A DNA stretch of 64,000 nt, from the NCBI GenBank assembly GCA_050951725.1, contig JBMNJO010000022.1:25297-89296 (forward strand), given 5' to 3'. The stretch is from DTU052 sp050951725 (GTDB lineage: Bacteria; Bacillota; Syntrophomonadia; Syntrophomonadales; DTU052). The notes below the pieces were generated by a model. The model was not told the origin of the DNA, searched no databases, and saw only the letters and a list, made by a program, of their open reading frames with translations. The number at the start of each line of letters is the position of its first letter. Positions within the stretch are counted from its first letter, which is position 1. This document shows positions 32,267-40,585 of the stretch, in pieces. The translations under genes were made by a program, and so were the position numbers.

Positions 32267-33487
32267 ATGGGAGAAGAACTGAGAATTGTACTGCGCAACG
32301 CCGACAAGATCGACCCCAACAGCATAGACGACTATATTAGCGTTGGGGGATACCAGGCTTTGGCGAAAGCCCGGAGCATGGAGCGGAAAGCTCTGATTGA
32401 CGAAGTCAAGAAGGCTAACCTGAGAGGCCGTGGTGGCGCGGGTTTTAATGCGGGGATGAAGTGGAGTTTTGTCCCGCCGGCAGAAGTCACGTACGTGGTC
32501 TGCAACCTGGACGAGGGTGAGCCCGGCACCTATAAGGACCGGACCATCGTTCAAAAGGACCCGCATACCCTCCTGGAGGGAATGGCCATCTGCGGTCATG
32601 CGATTAATTCCCGAAAAGGTTACATCTATTGCCGGGGAGAGTACCCATATGTAGTTGAGCACTTGAACCGGGCAATTGACCAGGCCCGCCGCAAGGGCGT
32701 TCTGGATGACTTCGATATCGAAGTACGCATGGGCGGAGGAGCCTATGTCTGCGGAGAGGAGACAGCCCTGATTGAATCCATTGAAGGACATCGCGGCGAA
32801 CCCAGGTTCAAACCTCCGTTTCCTGGAGTAGCCGGGTTATGGGCTGAGCCAACCGTGGTCAACAATGTCGAAACCTTCGCTAACCTACCGGAGATATTGA
32901 ACCGGGGTTCCGAGTGGTTCAAGGCAATAGGTGCAAATAGCTATCCAGGTACCAAGGTCCTGACCTTAACTGGAGATGTGGTCAACCGTGTCGCTATCGA
33001 AGTACCGACCAACACCACCATCCGCCAGGTCATCTACGATTTCGGGGGCGGTATCAGGAATGGTAAGAGGTTCAAGGCGGTTCAGATCGGCGGAACCTCA
33101 GGTGGATTCATTCCGGAATCATTACTTGATACTCCTATTGATTTCGATTCCATGAGGGGCATTGGGGCAACTCTGGGAACTGGAGCAGTTCTGGTGATGG
33201 ACGAGACAAGAGATATAGTCGATATAGTGACTCGAATCACTAAATTTTTTGAGCATGAATCCTGTGGTAAATGCAATCCCTGCCGGGAAGGCACCTTCCG
33301 TAACTTTGAGATCATGACTAAGATCAACCGGGGAATGGCCAACTTTACGGATATCGAGAGTATGAGTTTGCTCTGCAAGGTTATGCAGAAAGCCTGCTTG
33401 TGTGGTTTGGGGCAGGCAGCTCCGGGTCCGATAGTTACAACCCTGCAGCATTTCCGTCATGAATACGAGCGCAAGCTCTTAACTTAA
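32267..33487 (+). CDS. NADH-dependent formate dehydrogenase, NuoF-like flavoprotein subunit
   Basis: A 406-residue NuoF/HydB/FdsB homologue that binds FMN and NAD(H). The NADH loop GRGGAGFNAGMKW (about 55-67), CNLDEGEPGTYKDR, GAYVCGEETALIESIEG and the [4Fe-4S] set ESCGKCNPCREG with CLCG near the end are all present. It lacks the N-terminal thioredoxin-like and the C-terminal 2x[4Fe-4S] extensions seen in electron-bifurcating HydB proteins. Start is ATG behind GGGAGGGAAG; an earlier ATG ten codons upstream overlaps the nuoE-like gene. It lets formate be oxidised to reduce NAD+, or formate be made from NADH. Confidence 0.93.
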   Translation: MGEELRIVLRNADKIDPNSIDDYISVGGYQALAKARSMERKALIDEVKKANLRGRGGAGFNAGMKWSFVPPAEVTYVVCNLDEGEPGTYKDRTIVQKDPHTLLEGMAICGHAINSRKGYIYCRGEYPYVVEHLNRAIDQARRKGVLDDFDIEVRMGGGAYVCGEETALIESIEGHRGEPRFKPPFPGVAGLWAEPTVVNNVETFANLPEILNRGSEWFKAIGANSYPGTKVLTLTGDVVNRVAIEVPTNTTIRQVIYDFGGGIRNGKRFKAVQIGGTSGGFIPESLLDTPIDFDSMRGIGATLGTGAVLVMDETRDIVDIVTRITKFFEHESCGKCNPCREGTFRNFEIMTKINRGMANFTDIESMSLLCKVMQKACLCGLGQAAPGPIVTTLQHFRHEYERKLLT

Positions 33488-33507
33488 AGGAAGGGAGGAA
33501 AAGTCAA

Positions 33508-36210
33508 GTGGTTACACTTACCGTAAACGGCAAACAGATCCAGGCTCCCAAAGGCAGCACTATTCTGGAAGCCTGTCGTTTAAACGGGATCGAAGTACCC
33601 ACCCTGTGCTATGACCCAGATCTCAGGCTAGCGGGTTCATGCCGCATGTGCCTGGTAGAAGTAAAAGGACGTCCGCTGTTTCTGGCCTCTTGTGTGGCGC
33701 CTGCCGAAAACGGCATGGTAGTAGAGACCGAGAGCGCGGATATCGTAGAAGCACGACAGGTCGTTTTGGAGCTCTTGGCGGCGCGCCATGACTTCAACTG
33801 CCAGACCTGTGAGAAGAACGGGGACTGCAAGTTTCAGGATTACTGCTATCAGTATGGGGTTAAGGACACCCGTTTTACCGATGGGGGCAGGCATGTCTAT
33901 CCGATAGATGATCCTAACCCATTTATAGAGAGGGACTACAATAAATGTATTATGTGCACCCGTTGTGTGCGCGCCTGTGAAGAAATAACCAACGCCCGGG
34001 CCATAAACGTAAAGGACCGGGGCCATAACGCCAAGATTGCCACAGCTTTCGACGGCAACCTGGCGGATTCACCCTGTGTATTCTGTGGCCAGTGCGTGAT
34101 GGTCTGCCCGGTAGGGGCTTTGACCAGTAAAGTGAGTGCGGGTAAAGGCCGCGCCTATGAAGTGGACAAGGTCGTGACCACCTGCACCTATTGCGGCACC
34201 GGGTGTACTCTGGAGCTCAATGTCAAGGAAAATAGGGTGGTAGGGGTTACCTCCAACCGTTCGGAGGAATACAGCCCGGTAAACAAGGGAGCGCTGTGTG
34301 TTAAGGGGCGCTTCGGCTGGGATTTCATTCATTCCCCCGATCGTTTGACAACCCCTCTTATCAAGGAAAACGGGGAATTCCGGGAAGCATCCTGGGATGA
34401 GGCATTAGACCTGGTGGCTGCCCGTTTGAAGACTATCAAGGAGGACAGTGGGCCGGATTCCATGGCCGTCTTTACTTCTGCCCGCATCACCAATGAGGAG
34501 AATTACCTGGCGCAGAAGTTTACCCGGGCGGTACTGGGAACCAACAATGTGGACCACTGTGCCCGTCTTTGACACTCCGTTACTGTCGCCGGTCTGGGGG
34601 CAGCATTTGGGAGTGGGGCAATGACCAATTCCATTGGGGAACTGGAGAAAGATGCTACCGGCATTTTTGTTATCGGTTCCAACACTACTGAGAATCACCC
34701 GGTAATCGGGATGAAGATTAAGAAGAACGTCCTTACGAATGGTGCCAAACTGGTAGTGGCGGACCCCCGCCGCACCGATCTGGCGGATCTGGCAGACGTG
34801 TATATGGCACACCTGCCGGGCACTGATGTGGCCCTGGTAAACGGGATGATGAATGTCATTATCAATGAAGGGCTGGCCGATCAGGAGTTCATTGCCAACT
34901 GCACCGAAGGTTACGAAGCCATGGCTGAGGTAGTAGCCAAGTATACCCCGGAGTATGTTGAGAAAATAACCACGGTACCGGCCGAGGACATCAGAAAAGC
35001 CGCCCGTATTTATGCGGAGGCGGAGGCTGCAGCCATCTGTTATGCGATGGGACTCACCCAGCATAGCACCGGGACGGACAATGTTAAATCCGTTTGTAAC
35101 CTGGCTATGCTGACCGGCAATATCGGCCGTCCAGGGACCGGGGTTGACCCCTTGAGAGGGCAGAACAACGTACAGGGTGCCTGTGACATGGGAGGCCTGC
35201 CGGTTACGTACCCGGCCTATCAGGCGGTAACCAATGATGCGGTCAGGGAAAAGTTTGAAAAAGCCTGGGGAGTACCACTTTCGCCCAATAACGGCTTAAC
35301 CCTGACTGATACCATTAACAAGGCTTATGAGGGGCAGATGAAGGCTTTGATAGTCATCGGTGAGAACCCGATGATGAGCGATCCTGACCTGCATCACGTG
35401 GAAGAGGCCCTGGAGAAACTGGATTTCCTGGTAGTTCAGGACATCTTCCTGACTGAAACCGCTAAGTATGCGGACGTGGTACTGCCGGGAGCAACCTTCG
35501 CCGAGAAAGACGGAACCTTCAGCAATACCGAGCGCAGGGTGCAGCGGGTCCGTAAGGCGATAGATCCCGTAGGCGGAGCCAGACCTGACTGGCAGATCAT
35601 CTGTGACTTGGCTACCAGAATGGGTTATCCCATGCAGTACAACTCACCAGAAGAGATATTCGAGGAAATGAAAGCACTTACCCCATCTTATGCCGGGATG
35701 AGCTATGCCCGTCTGGAAGGCAGGGGACTGCAGTGGCCATGTCCGACTGCTGACCACCCGGGAACGCCCTTCCTGCACAAGGATGGGAAGTTCTCACGGG
35801 GCAAAGGGGCTTTCAATGCAATTGAGTTCAAGGAACCCCGGGAGAATCCGGATGAAGAATACCCGCTGATATTGACTACAGGCAGGAGCCTGTTCCATTA
35901 CCATACCGGTACCATGACCCGCCGCTCCACGGCCCTGGATGCACACAAGCCGGAGGCCGAGCTGGAGATCAACCCGGCATTGGCGGCTAAAATGGGTATC
36001 GAAAATGGTGAAAAGGTCAGACTGTCTACCCGCCGGGGAAGCCTGGAGATCAAGGCCAGCGTTACCGACATTCTGGCGGAGAATGTGGTCTTTATGACCT
36101 TCCATTTCCATGAGGCAGCGGCTAACTGGCTGACCAATGCGGACTCACTGGACCCGGTGGCCAAGATACCTGAGTATAAGGTATGTGCCGCACGGCTTGA
36201 CAAAATATAG
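33508..36210 (+). CDS. fdhA: Formate dehydrogenase alpha subunit, selenocysteine-containing (in-frame TGA at 34570)
   Basis: A single 900-residue gene read through TGA as selenocysteine at residue 355 (HCARLU, with HSVTVAG next). The frame is kept on both sides and a SECIS hairpin follows, so this is not a broken gene. Domains in order: plant-type [2Fe-2S] (C34, C45, C48, C62), NuoG-like His-Cys3 cluster (H94, C98, C101, C107), two [4Fe-4S] (C147/150/153/157; C190/193/196/200), the molybdopterin-oxidoreductase 4Fe-4S site (C226, C229, C233, C264), and the bis-MGD Mo/W domains to the end. With the NuoE/NuoF-like subunits it forms an NAD(H)-linked, cytoplasmic formate dehydrogenase / CO2 reductase. 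GTG start behind GGGAGG. Confidence 0.95.
34570..34615 (+). promoter_or_regulatory. Bacterial SECIS element in fdhA
   Basis: Directly after UGA the RNA can fold: CACTCC (34573-34578) pairs with GGAGTG (34610-34615), and CTGTCGCC pairs with GGGGGCAG (one mismatch) around the loop GGTCT (34591-34595). The first G of the loop is 22 bases from the U of UGA, as in E. coli fdhF, whose loop also contains GGUCU. This is the SelB-binding signal for selenocysteine insertion. Confidence 0.88.
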
Positions 36211-36262
36211 GACCAACTGACACGAGTGAATAAGCGGCAGTTAGCAGCATTTTAGTCAACTA

Positions 36263-36310
36263 ATGAGTATTGCGCCAGCCAGACCGATGGTCATGCTGGC
36301 GGATACTCAT
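36263..36310. other. Long imperfect hairpin between fdhA and focA
   Basis: ATGAGTAT-TG-CGCCAGC-CA-GACC / GAT / GGTC-AT-GCTGGCG-GATACTCAT forms a near-continuous stem of about 20 pairs. There is no T-run, so it is not a normal terminator. It could stabilise the fdhA end, reduce read-through into focA, or be a protein site. Confidence 0.55.
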
Positions 36311-36450
36311 GGTTCACGTAAAATGTCTGGCCTGACTGGATGACCGGGGATTTCCACAACCATATCCTTGGGTTACGACAAGGAGGTGGGGAACCGGATT
36401 ATAGCACGCGAGTGATCAGATGATTATTATTGAAAGGGGAGGCACAAACA

Positions 36451-37314
36451 GTGAATATATTTGGCCCAGCTGATGTAGCAGTTAATGCTAGTAAAGCAGG
36501 TAAAGGCAAAGGTGACCTGGCCTTATTCCCCATGATTATCCTGGGGATTCTGGCTGGGGCTTATATCGGATTCGGAGCTAATCTGGCAACCGTAGTAGGA
36601 GCTGATGGTGCGAGCAAATTCCTATTCGGGGCAGTCTTCTCGGTAGGTCTGATGATGGTGGTTATTGGCGGAGCGGAACTCTTCACCGGGAACAACATGT
36701 TCCTGACCATTGCCGCCCTGAACGGGGAAACTACCTGGGGTAAACTCCTTTATAACTGGGTTGTTGTATACTTTGCCAACTTTGCCGGTTCACTCTTACT
36801 GGTTTTCATAATCTTAAGCGGCATGGCCTGGATTGGACCCAATCCCGAGGGAGGTCTGGCATTATCCGCTATAGGCGTAAAAGCAGCCTCCATCGCTCAG
36901 GGCAAACTGACACTGACCTGGTCGGCAGCCTTCTGCCGCGCGATCTGCTGTAACTGGTTGGTATGTATGGCCGTATGGCTGGCCCTGACCGCGAAAGATA
37001 CCATAGGCAAGATATTCGGGATATTCTTCCCCATCATGGCCTTCGTAACCAGCGGATTCGAGCACAGTGTGGCCAACATGTACTTCATTCCCATGGGTAT
37101 CTCCATTGTAAACAAAGCTCCGGAACTGGCTATCGCTGCTGGTTTTGATCCGGCGCTCTTCACCTATGGGAACTTCATCATGAACAACCTGATCCCCGTT
37201 ACCCTGGGTAACATTGTCGGGGGCGCAGTCTTTGTTGCCGGCCTCTACTACCTGGTATACCTGAGACCGGCCAAGGTCGCCGCAGCGAAGAAAGACAGCG
37301 GGGTAAGCGCATAA
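36451..37314 (+). CDS. focA: Formate channel, FocA/NirC (FNT) family
   Basis: A 287-residue six-helix FNT-family protein that passes formate (or formic acid) across the cytoplasmic membrane. The broken-helix signature with central His lies in FVTSGFEHSVANMYFIPMG; the GAELFTGNNMFL segment matches the TM2/TM3 region. GTG at 36451 is chosen since GAAAGGGGAGG stands 9 bases upstream. It follows fdhA by 240 bases. With NADH-linked FdhA it would export formate for interspecies transfer or import it as a carbon source. A perfect terminator follows. Confidence 0.92.
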   Translation: MNIFGPADVAVNASKAGKGKGDLALFPMIILGILAGAYIGFGANLATVVGADGASKFLFGAVFSVGLMMVVIGGAELFTGNNMFLTIAALNGETTWGKLLYNWVVVYFANFAGSLLLVFIILSGMAWIGPNPEGGLALSAIGVKAASIAQGKLTLTWSAAFCRAICCNWLVCMAVWLALTAKDTIGKIFGIFFPIMAFVTSGFEHSVANMYFIPMGISIVNKAPELAIAAGFDPALFTYGNFIMNNLIPVTLGNIVGGAVFVAGLYYLVYLRPAKVAAAKKDSGVSA

Positions 37315-37345
37315 CTCAGGTAAGAAACTGAATAACAGCTTAAGA

Positions 37346-37374
37346 AAAAGCAGGGCTTCGGCCCTGCTTTTCTG
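37346..37374 (+). terminator. Intrinsic terminator after focA
   Basis: AAAAGCAGGGC (37346-37356), UUCG tetraloop, GCCCTGCTTTT (37361-37371): a perfect 11-bp stem ending in T. Confidence 0.93.
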
Positions 37375-37499
37375 CTTAGGGGCAGAAGGGCAGGAGGCGT
37401 GGGGATGGGGCAGGCATGAGACCAGCTAACTTGGGTCAAGACTTTTTCTTTAAAGCGTATTCAACGTGAGGGGAGCGCCGGGTCGATTCTTCACTTGAG

Positions 37500-37565
37500 G
37501 CAGGCATGGGGACGGTTCTTATGCCTTTTAACGGAAAAAGGTATAAGAACCGTCCCCATGCCTGC
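37500..37565. repeat. GGGGACGGTTCTTATGCC palindrome
   Basis: Arms of about 30 bases, the first starting GCAGGCATGGGGACGGTTCT, the second its complement ending at 37565, with a short A/G-rich loop. It is of the same general GGGGAC style as the other dispersed palindromes but of different sequence, so it is a separate subfamily. Confidence 0.82.
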
Positions 37566-37670
37566 AAGTTGAAGTTAGGATCCATCCTCATTCCCGTTTT
37601 AGGTGCAGGGCTGCGAACATCGTAATGGAGTATTAACCCCTTTGTATTTACCGATAAGGAGATTCTTTGC

Positions 37671-37751
37671 TTGGAAAAGGCCTATCCAGTAGTCGGAATC
37701 GATGTAGTAAAGGAATCGTCTTGGTCCCCTATTTCGGGGACACTATACTAA
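37671..37751 (+). pseudogene. Possible IS110-family transposase N-terminal remnant
   Basis: After an AAGGAG box, TTG at 37671 begins MEKAYPVVGIDVVKESSW, which resembles the first strand of IS110/IS1111 DEDD transposases (VVGIDVAKE..., first catalytic Asp in GID). Similarity ends where the palindrome at 37731 begins, and the frame stops at 37751. It reads as the start of a transposase gene cut off by another element. Only about 18 residues support it. Confidence 0.4.
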
Positions 37752-37796
37752 ATGATTCTGGCGAGCCAGGATAATTTAGTATGGTGTCCCCGAAAT
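37731..37796. repeat. GGGGACAC-type palindrome (second copy)
   Basis: ATTTCGGGGACACTATACTA begins the first arm (37731-37761), CGAG is the loop, and the second arm ends GTCCCCGAAAT (37766-37796). A few mismatches occur near the loop. The arm is closely related to the spoIIR-ispE palindrome (6211). Confidence 0.85.
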
Positions 37797-37860
37797 ATTA
37801 TGGTGCCCACGAAATAGGGCGCTGGAATATGGGGGAACGTTGGGGATTTGCTGAAGATGG

Positions 37861-37927
37861 TGTCGCAACAAAATTTAAGGCCTGTCCATGGAATTTACAA
37901 AAATTGACTGCAGATTAACGGTATAAT
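37861..37927 (+). promoter_or_regulatory. Candidate Spo0A-dependent promoter for spoIIE
   Basis: TATAAT stands at 37922-37927. Upstream, TTTACA at 37894-37899 is 22 bases away and TTGACT at 37904 only 12 away, neither a normal spacing. B. subtilis spoIIE has a sigma-A promoter with an abnormally long spacer that needs Spo0A, so the oddity fits. TGTCGCA at 37861-37867 is one base from the 0A box TGTCGAA. Confidence 0.45.
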
Positions 37928-37960
37928 GAGCCCGATAGCCCGGTCAAAGGGGGTATTACC

Positions 37961-40423
37961 TTGGACAGGCCCGAAATCTATCCTTTTAAAAGGATAAGCA
38001 CGGAGAAATCAAAGAGACCTTTCTTCAAATGGCCATCCTGGCCTAGAATCATGGTCTTCGGTTCCGGCGGCTCCCAGAGATTGAACGCTCTCCTCAGGGT
38101 GTTTGATCTGGAAACCATTGCCCTGTGGGTGGTGGCCTTTTTGCTGGGCAGATCCTTTATCCTGGGTGAGATTCTGCCGTTTGCAGCTGCATTTGCGGCG
38201 GCCTTTGCATCCAAGAATCGAAAACTGACCTGGGGCATTCCTTTGTTCTCCATCCTGGGGCTGATTACGATGGCTGAGGGCTATCTGATGTGGGGAAATG
38301 CCCTGGCGATCATAGGGGTATCTCTGTTGCCGAATTATATGCCTTTGACAGGCCGGCGCCGGTGGATTGCCCTGCCCTTGTTGACTCTGTTGATAATGGT
38401 AGTTACCAAGACAGTGTTTCTCCTGTTTAATAATCCCAACGTCTACCTGGAGATGGTGATCTTTTTCGAGGCTGTGGCTGCGGGGATTATGACCTTTGTC
38501 CTGATGGTGGTCAGGGAAGCCCTGGATGAGGGCAAACCGCTGAAGGAGTTCAGCTTTGAGGATGTGGCGTCCTTTATAATCCTGGGAATCGGGGTTCTGA
38601 TCGGTTTGTCAGGGGTCAGTGTTTTTGAACTTTCCCTGTCCGGAATCACCTGCCGGCTGGGGATACTGCTGGCGGCTTTCTTATGGGGTATGGGCGGAGG
38701 GACCATAGTCGGGGTAGCGGTGGGGGTTATACCTACCATGGCGACTCTGGCCCTGCCGAAGGCCCTTGCTATCTATGCTCTGTCAGGATTGCTGGCCGGA
38801 GTCTTTCAGATGTTTGGCCGGTTAGGGGTGGTTCTGGGGTTTGTAACCGGCAGCCTGATCCTGTCGGTGCTGATGATGGATACCGGGCAAGCCATCACCG
38901 GATTCTGGGAAACAGCTCTGGCTGTGGGGGCTTTCCTATTGCTGCCCCGAGACTTTCAAAACCATATGCCGGTTAAGTCAATAGGTTTGCTCGGCGATAT
39001 GGGAAAAGAGGAGGCGGCCACCAGCCATATCAAACAGTGGACTGCCGAGCGCATGAATAACCTGGCCAAGGTCTTCGAGGAAATATCCATGACCTTTGCC
39101 GAGACTGAGGCGGCGGAACCTGTACCTCAGGAATCATCCGATATTGGCCGGGTGTTGCAGAACATATCGGAGAACCTATGCGAGAACTGCGGTCTGCACA
39201 AGACCTGCTGGGAACGTGAGTTTTATCAGACCTACCGGGACCTGTTCAACCTCATCAGTCTGGCGGAAATGAAGGGCCAGCTTGATTACGATGATCTGTC
39301 GGTGGAGGTAAAACGGCGCTGCCTGAGGTCCCATGATTTAAGCAATACGATCAACGCGGTTTTGGAGAACACACGGGTAAACGAATACTGGGAGGAAAAA
39401 ATTGAGGAATCCCGTGATCTGGTCTCCCAGCAGCTTAAGGGGGTCAGCGGGGTAATAAAAAATCTGGCCCAGGAAATCGAGTTTAAAACCGTGGTGGATG
39501 ATGAGCTGCAGGAGCGGCTCATGAAGGGCTGTAAAGACCTGGGGGTGCCGGTGCGTCAGGTGGTCCCGGTAATCGCAGACAATGATCAGGTGTTCATCCG
39601 GGTAACCGCGGATGCGTGTATGGACCGCGAGACCTGTGACAGCCTTCTGGCTCCTGGAATCTCCACCTTGATGGATACCCGGTATGAGGTCAGTCACCGG
39701 AAGTGTCCCCGGGGAAACTGGGGCACCTGTGAGTTTACCCTGGCCCGGGTTTTCAACTTTAAGATAACTACTGGAGTGTCACAACTGGCCAAGCGCGATG
39801 TATCAGGAGACAGTTTTAATGTGGTCACACTGAAGGATGGCCGCGAGCTGATAGTCCTTAGCGATGGCATGGGGGTGGGACGCAAAGCCGCTCAGGAGAG
39901 CAAGGCTACCGTTAACCTTTTGGAGGAACTGTTCAATACCGGTTTTGGGGAGGAGGTGGCCCTGAAAACTGTTAACTCCGTTCTCCTGTTACGCCAGCGG
40001 GAGAGCTTTGCGACGGTTGACCTGGCCTTGATTGACCTTTACGACGGGGAAATCGAATCCATAAAAATCGGAGGAGTGCCATCCTTCCTTAAACGTGGTA
40101 AGAGGGTAGGCATAATGTCCAGCAACAATCTGCCTATTGGGATCGTGGAGGACCTGGAGGTCCCCACGGAGCGGCGGGCGTTGCTGCCTGGGGACATGCT
40201 GGTCATGGTGACCGATGGGGTGCTTGATCCCGGCAAGTTGGTGGATGGCCGTGGGTTGTGGCTTCGTGATTTTCTCACTCAGACCAATGAAGAGGACCCG
40301 CACCGCCTTTCAGAGATGGTGATCAACAAGGCCCTGGCCCTGGCTCGTGGCGAGCCGCGGGATGATATGACCGTTATCTGTGCCCGGGTAGACCGTAGCC
40401 AAAGGATTGGCAGTCCTAGTTGA
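37961..40423 (+). CDS. spoIIE: Stage II sporulation protein E
   Basis: SpoIIE is the septal PP2C phosphatase that dephosphorylates SpoIIAA and so activates sigma-F in the forespore. The 820-residue protein has about ten N-terminal membrane helices (roughly 50-340), a central FtsZ-interaction/regulatory region with Cys-rich NLCENCGLHKTCWE, and a C-terminal PP2C domain (about 600-815): SGDSFNVVTLKDGRELIVLS, DGMGVGRKAAQES, and DDMTVICARV with metal-binding Asp residues. Starts at TTG behind AAAGGGGG. Stands before tilS and ftsH, as in Bacillus. Confidence 0.95.
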   Translation: MDRPEIYPFKRISTEKSKRPFFKWPSWPRIMVFGSGGSQRLNALLRVFDLETIALWVVAFLLGRSFILGEILPFAAAFAAAFASKNRKLTWGIPLFSILGLITMAEGYLMWGNALAIIGVSLLPNYMPLTGRRRWIALPLLTLLIMVVTKTVFLLFNNPNVYLEMVIFFEAVAAGIMTFVLMVVREALDEGKPLKEFSFEDVASFIILGIGVLIGLSGVSVFELSLSGITCRLGILLAAFLWGMGGGTIVGVAVGVIPTMATLALPKALAIYALSGLLAGVFQMFGRLGVVLGFVTGSLILSVLMMDTGQAITGFWETALAVGAFLLLPRDFQNHMPVKSIGLLGDMGKEEAATSHIKQWTAERMNNLAKVFEEISMTFAETEAAEPVPQESSDIGRVLQNISENLCENCGLHKTCWEREFYQTYRDLFNLISLAEMKGQLDYDDLSVEVKRRCLRSHDLSNTINAVLENTRVNEYWEEKIEESRDLVSQQLKGVSGVIKNLAQEIEFKTVVDDELQERLMKGCKDLGVPVRQVVPVIADNDQVFIRVTADACMDRETCDSLLAPGISTLMDTRYEVSHRKCPRGNWGTCEFTLARVFNFKITTGVSQLAKRDVSGDSFNVVTLKDGRELIVLSDGMGVGRKAAQESKATVNLLEELFNTGFGEEVALKTVNSVLLLRQRESFATVDLALIDLYDGEIESIKIGGVPSFLKRGKRVGIMSSNNLPIGIVEDLEVPTERRALLPGDMLVMVTDGVLDPGKLVDGRGLWLRDFLTQTNEEDPHRLSEMVINKALALARGEPRDDMTVICARVDRSQRIGSPS

Positions 40424-40502
40424 CAGATAGGCAGCTGCCAGATTGATAAGAGATGGGCGAGAGGGGTGGTCAGTAGACGAAAATATTTAAATGTGAGACC
40501 GG

Positions 40503-40548
40503 CAAGCGGGAGCGGTGTCTTTGACCGCTCCTGCTTGTTTTTATTTTG
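40503..40548 (+). terminator. Intrinsic terminator after spoIIE
   Basis: CAAGCGGGAGCGGT (40503-40516) pairs over 14 positions (one G-T) with ACCGCTCCTGCTTG (40524-40537), then TTTTTATTTTG. It separates spoIIE from tilS. Confidence 0.92.
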
Positions 40549-40585
40549 TTCAATATCTGAGATAATTAACTCTATGCGGGGAACA

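Larger units (their letters stand above)
37375..37960. other. Long intergenic region focA-spoIIE with repeats and a transposase remnant
   Basis: Nearly 600 bases without an intact gene. It holds two different palindromes (37500-37565, 37731-37796), an IS110-like start fragment between them (37671-37730), a degenerate third half-repeat near 37800-37825, and the spoIIE promoter region. It looks like a site that has collected mobile sequence. Confidence 0.6.

Noticed and set aside
33508..36210. Two separate genes or a frameshifted pseudogene at the TGA at 34570
   Set aside because: The frame is the same on both sides, the residue position is the known Sec/Cys site, and a SECIS hairpin follows. 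Read as one selenoprotein gene.
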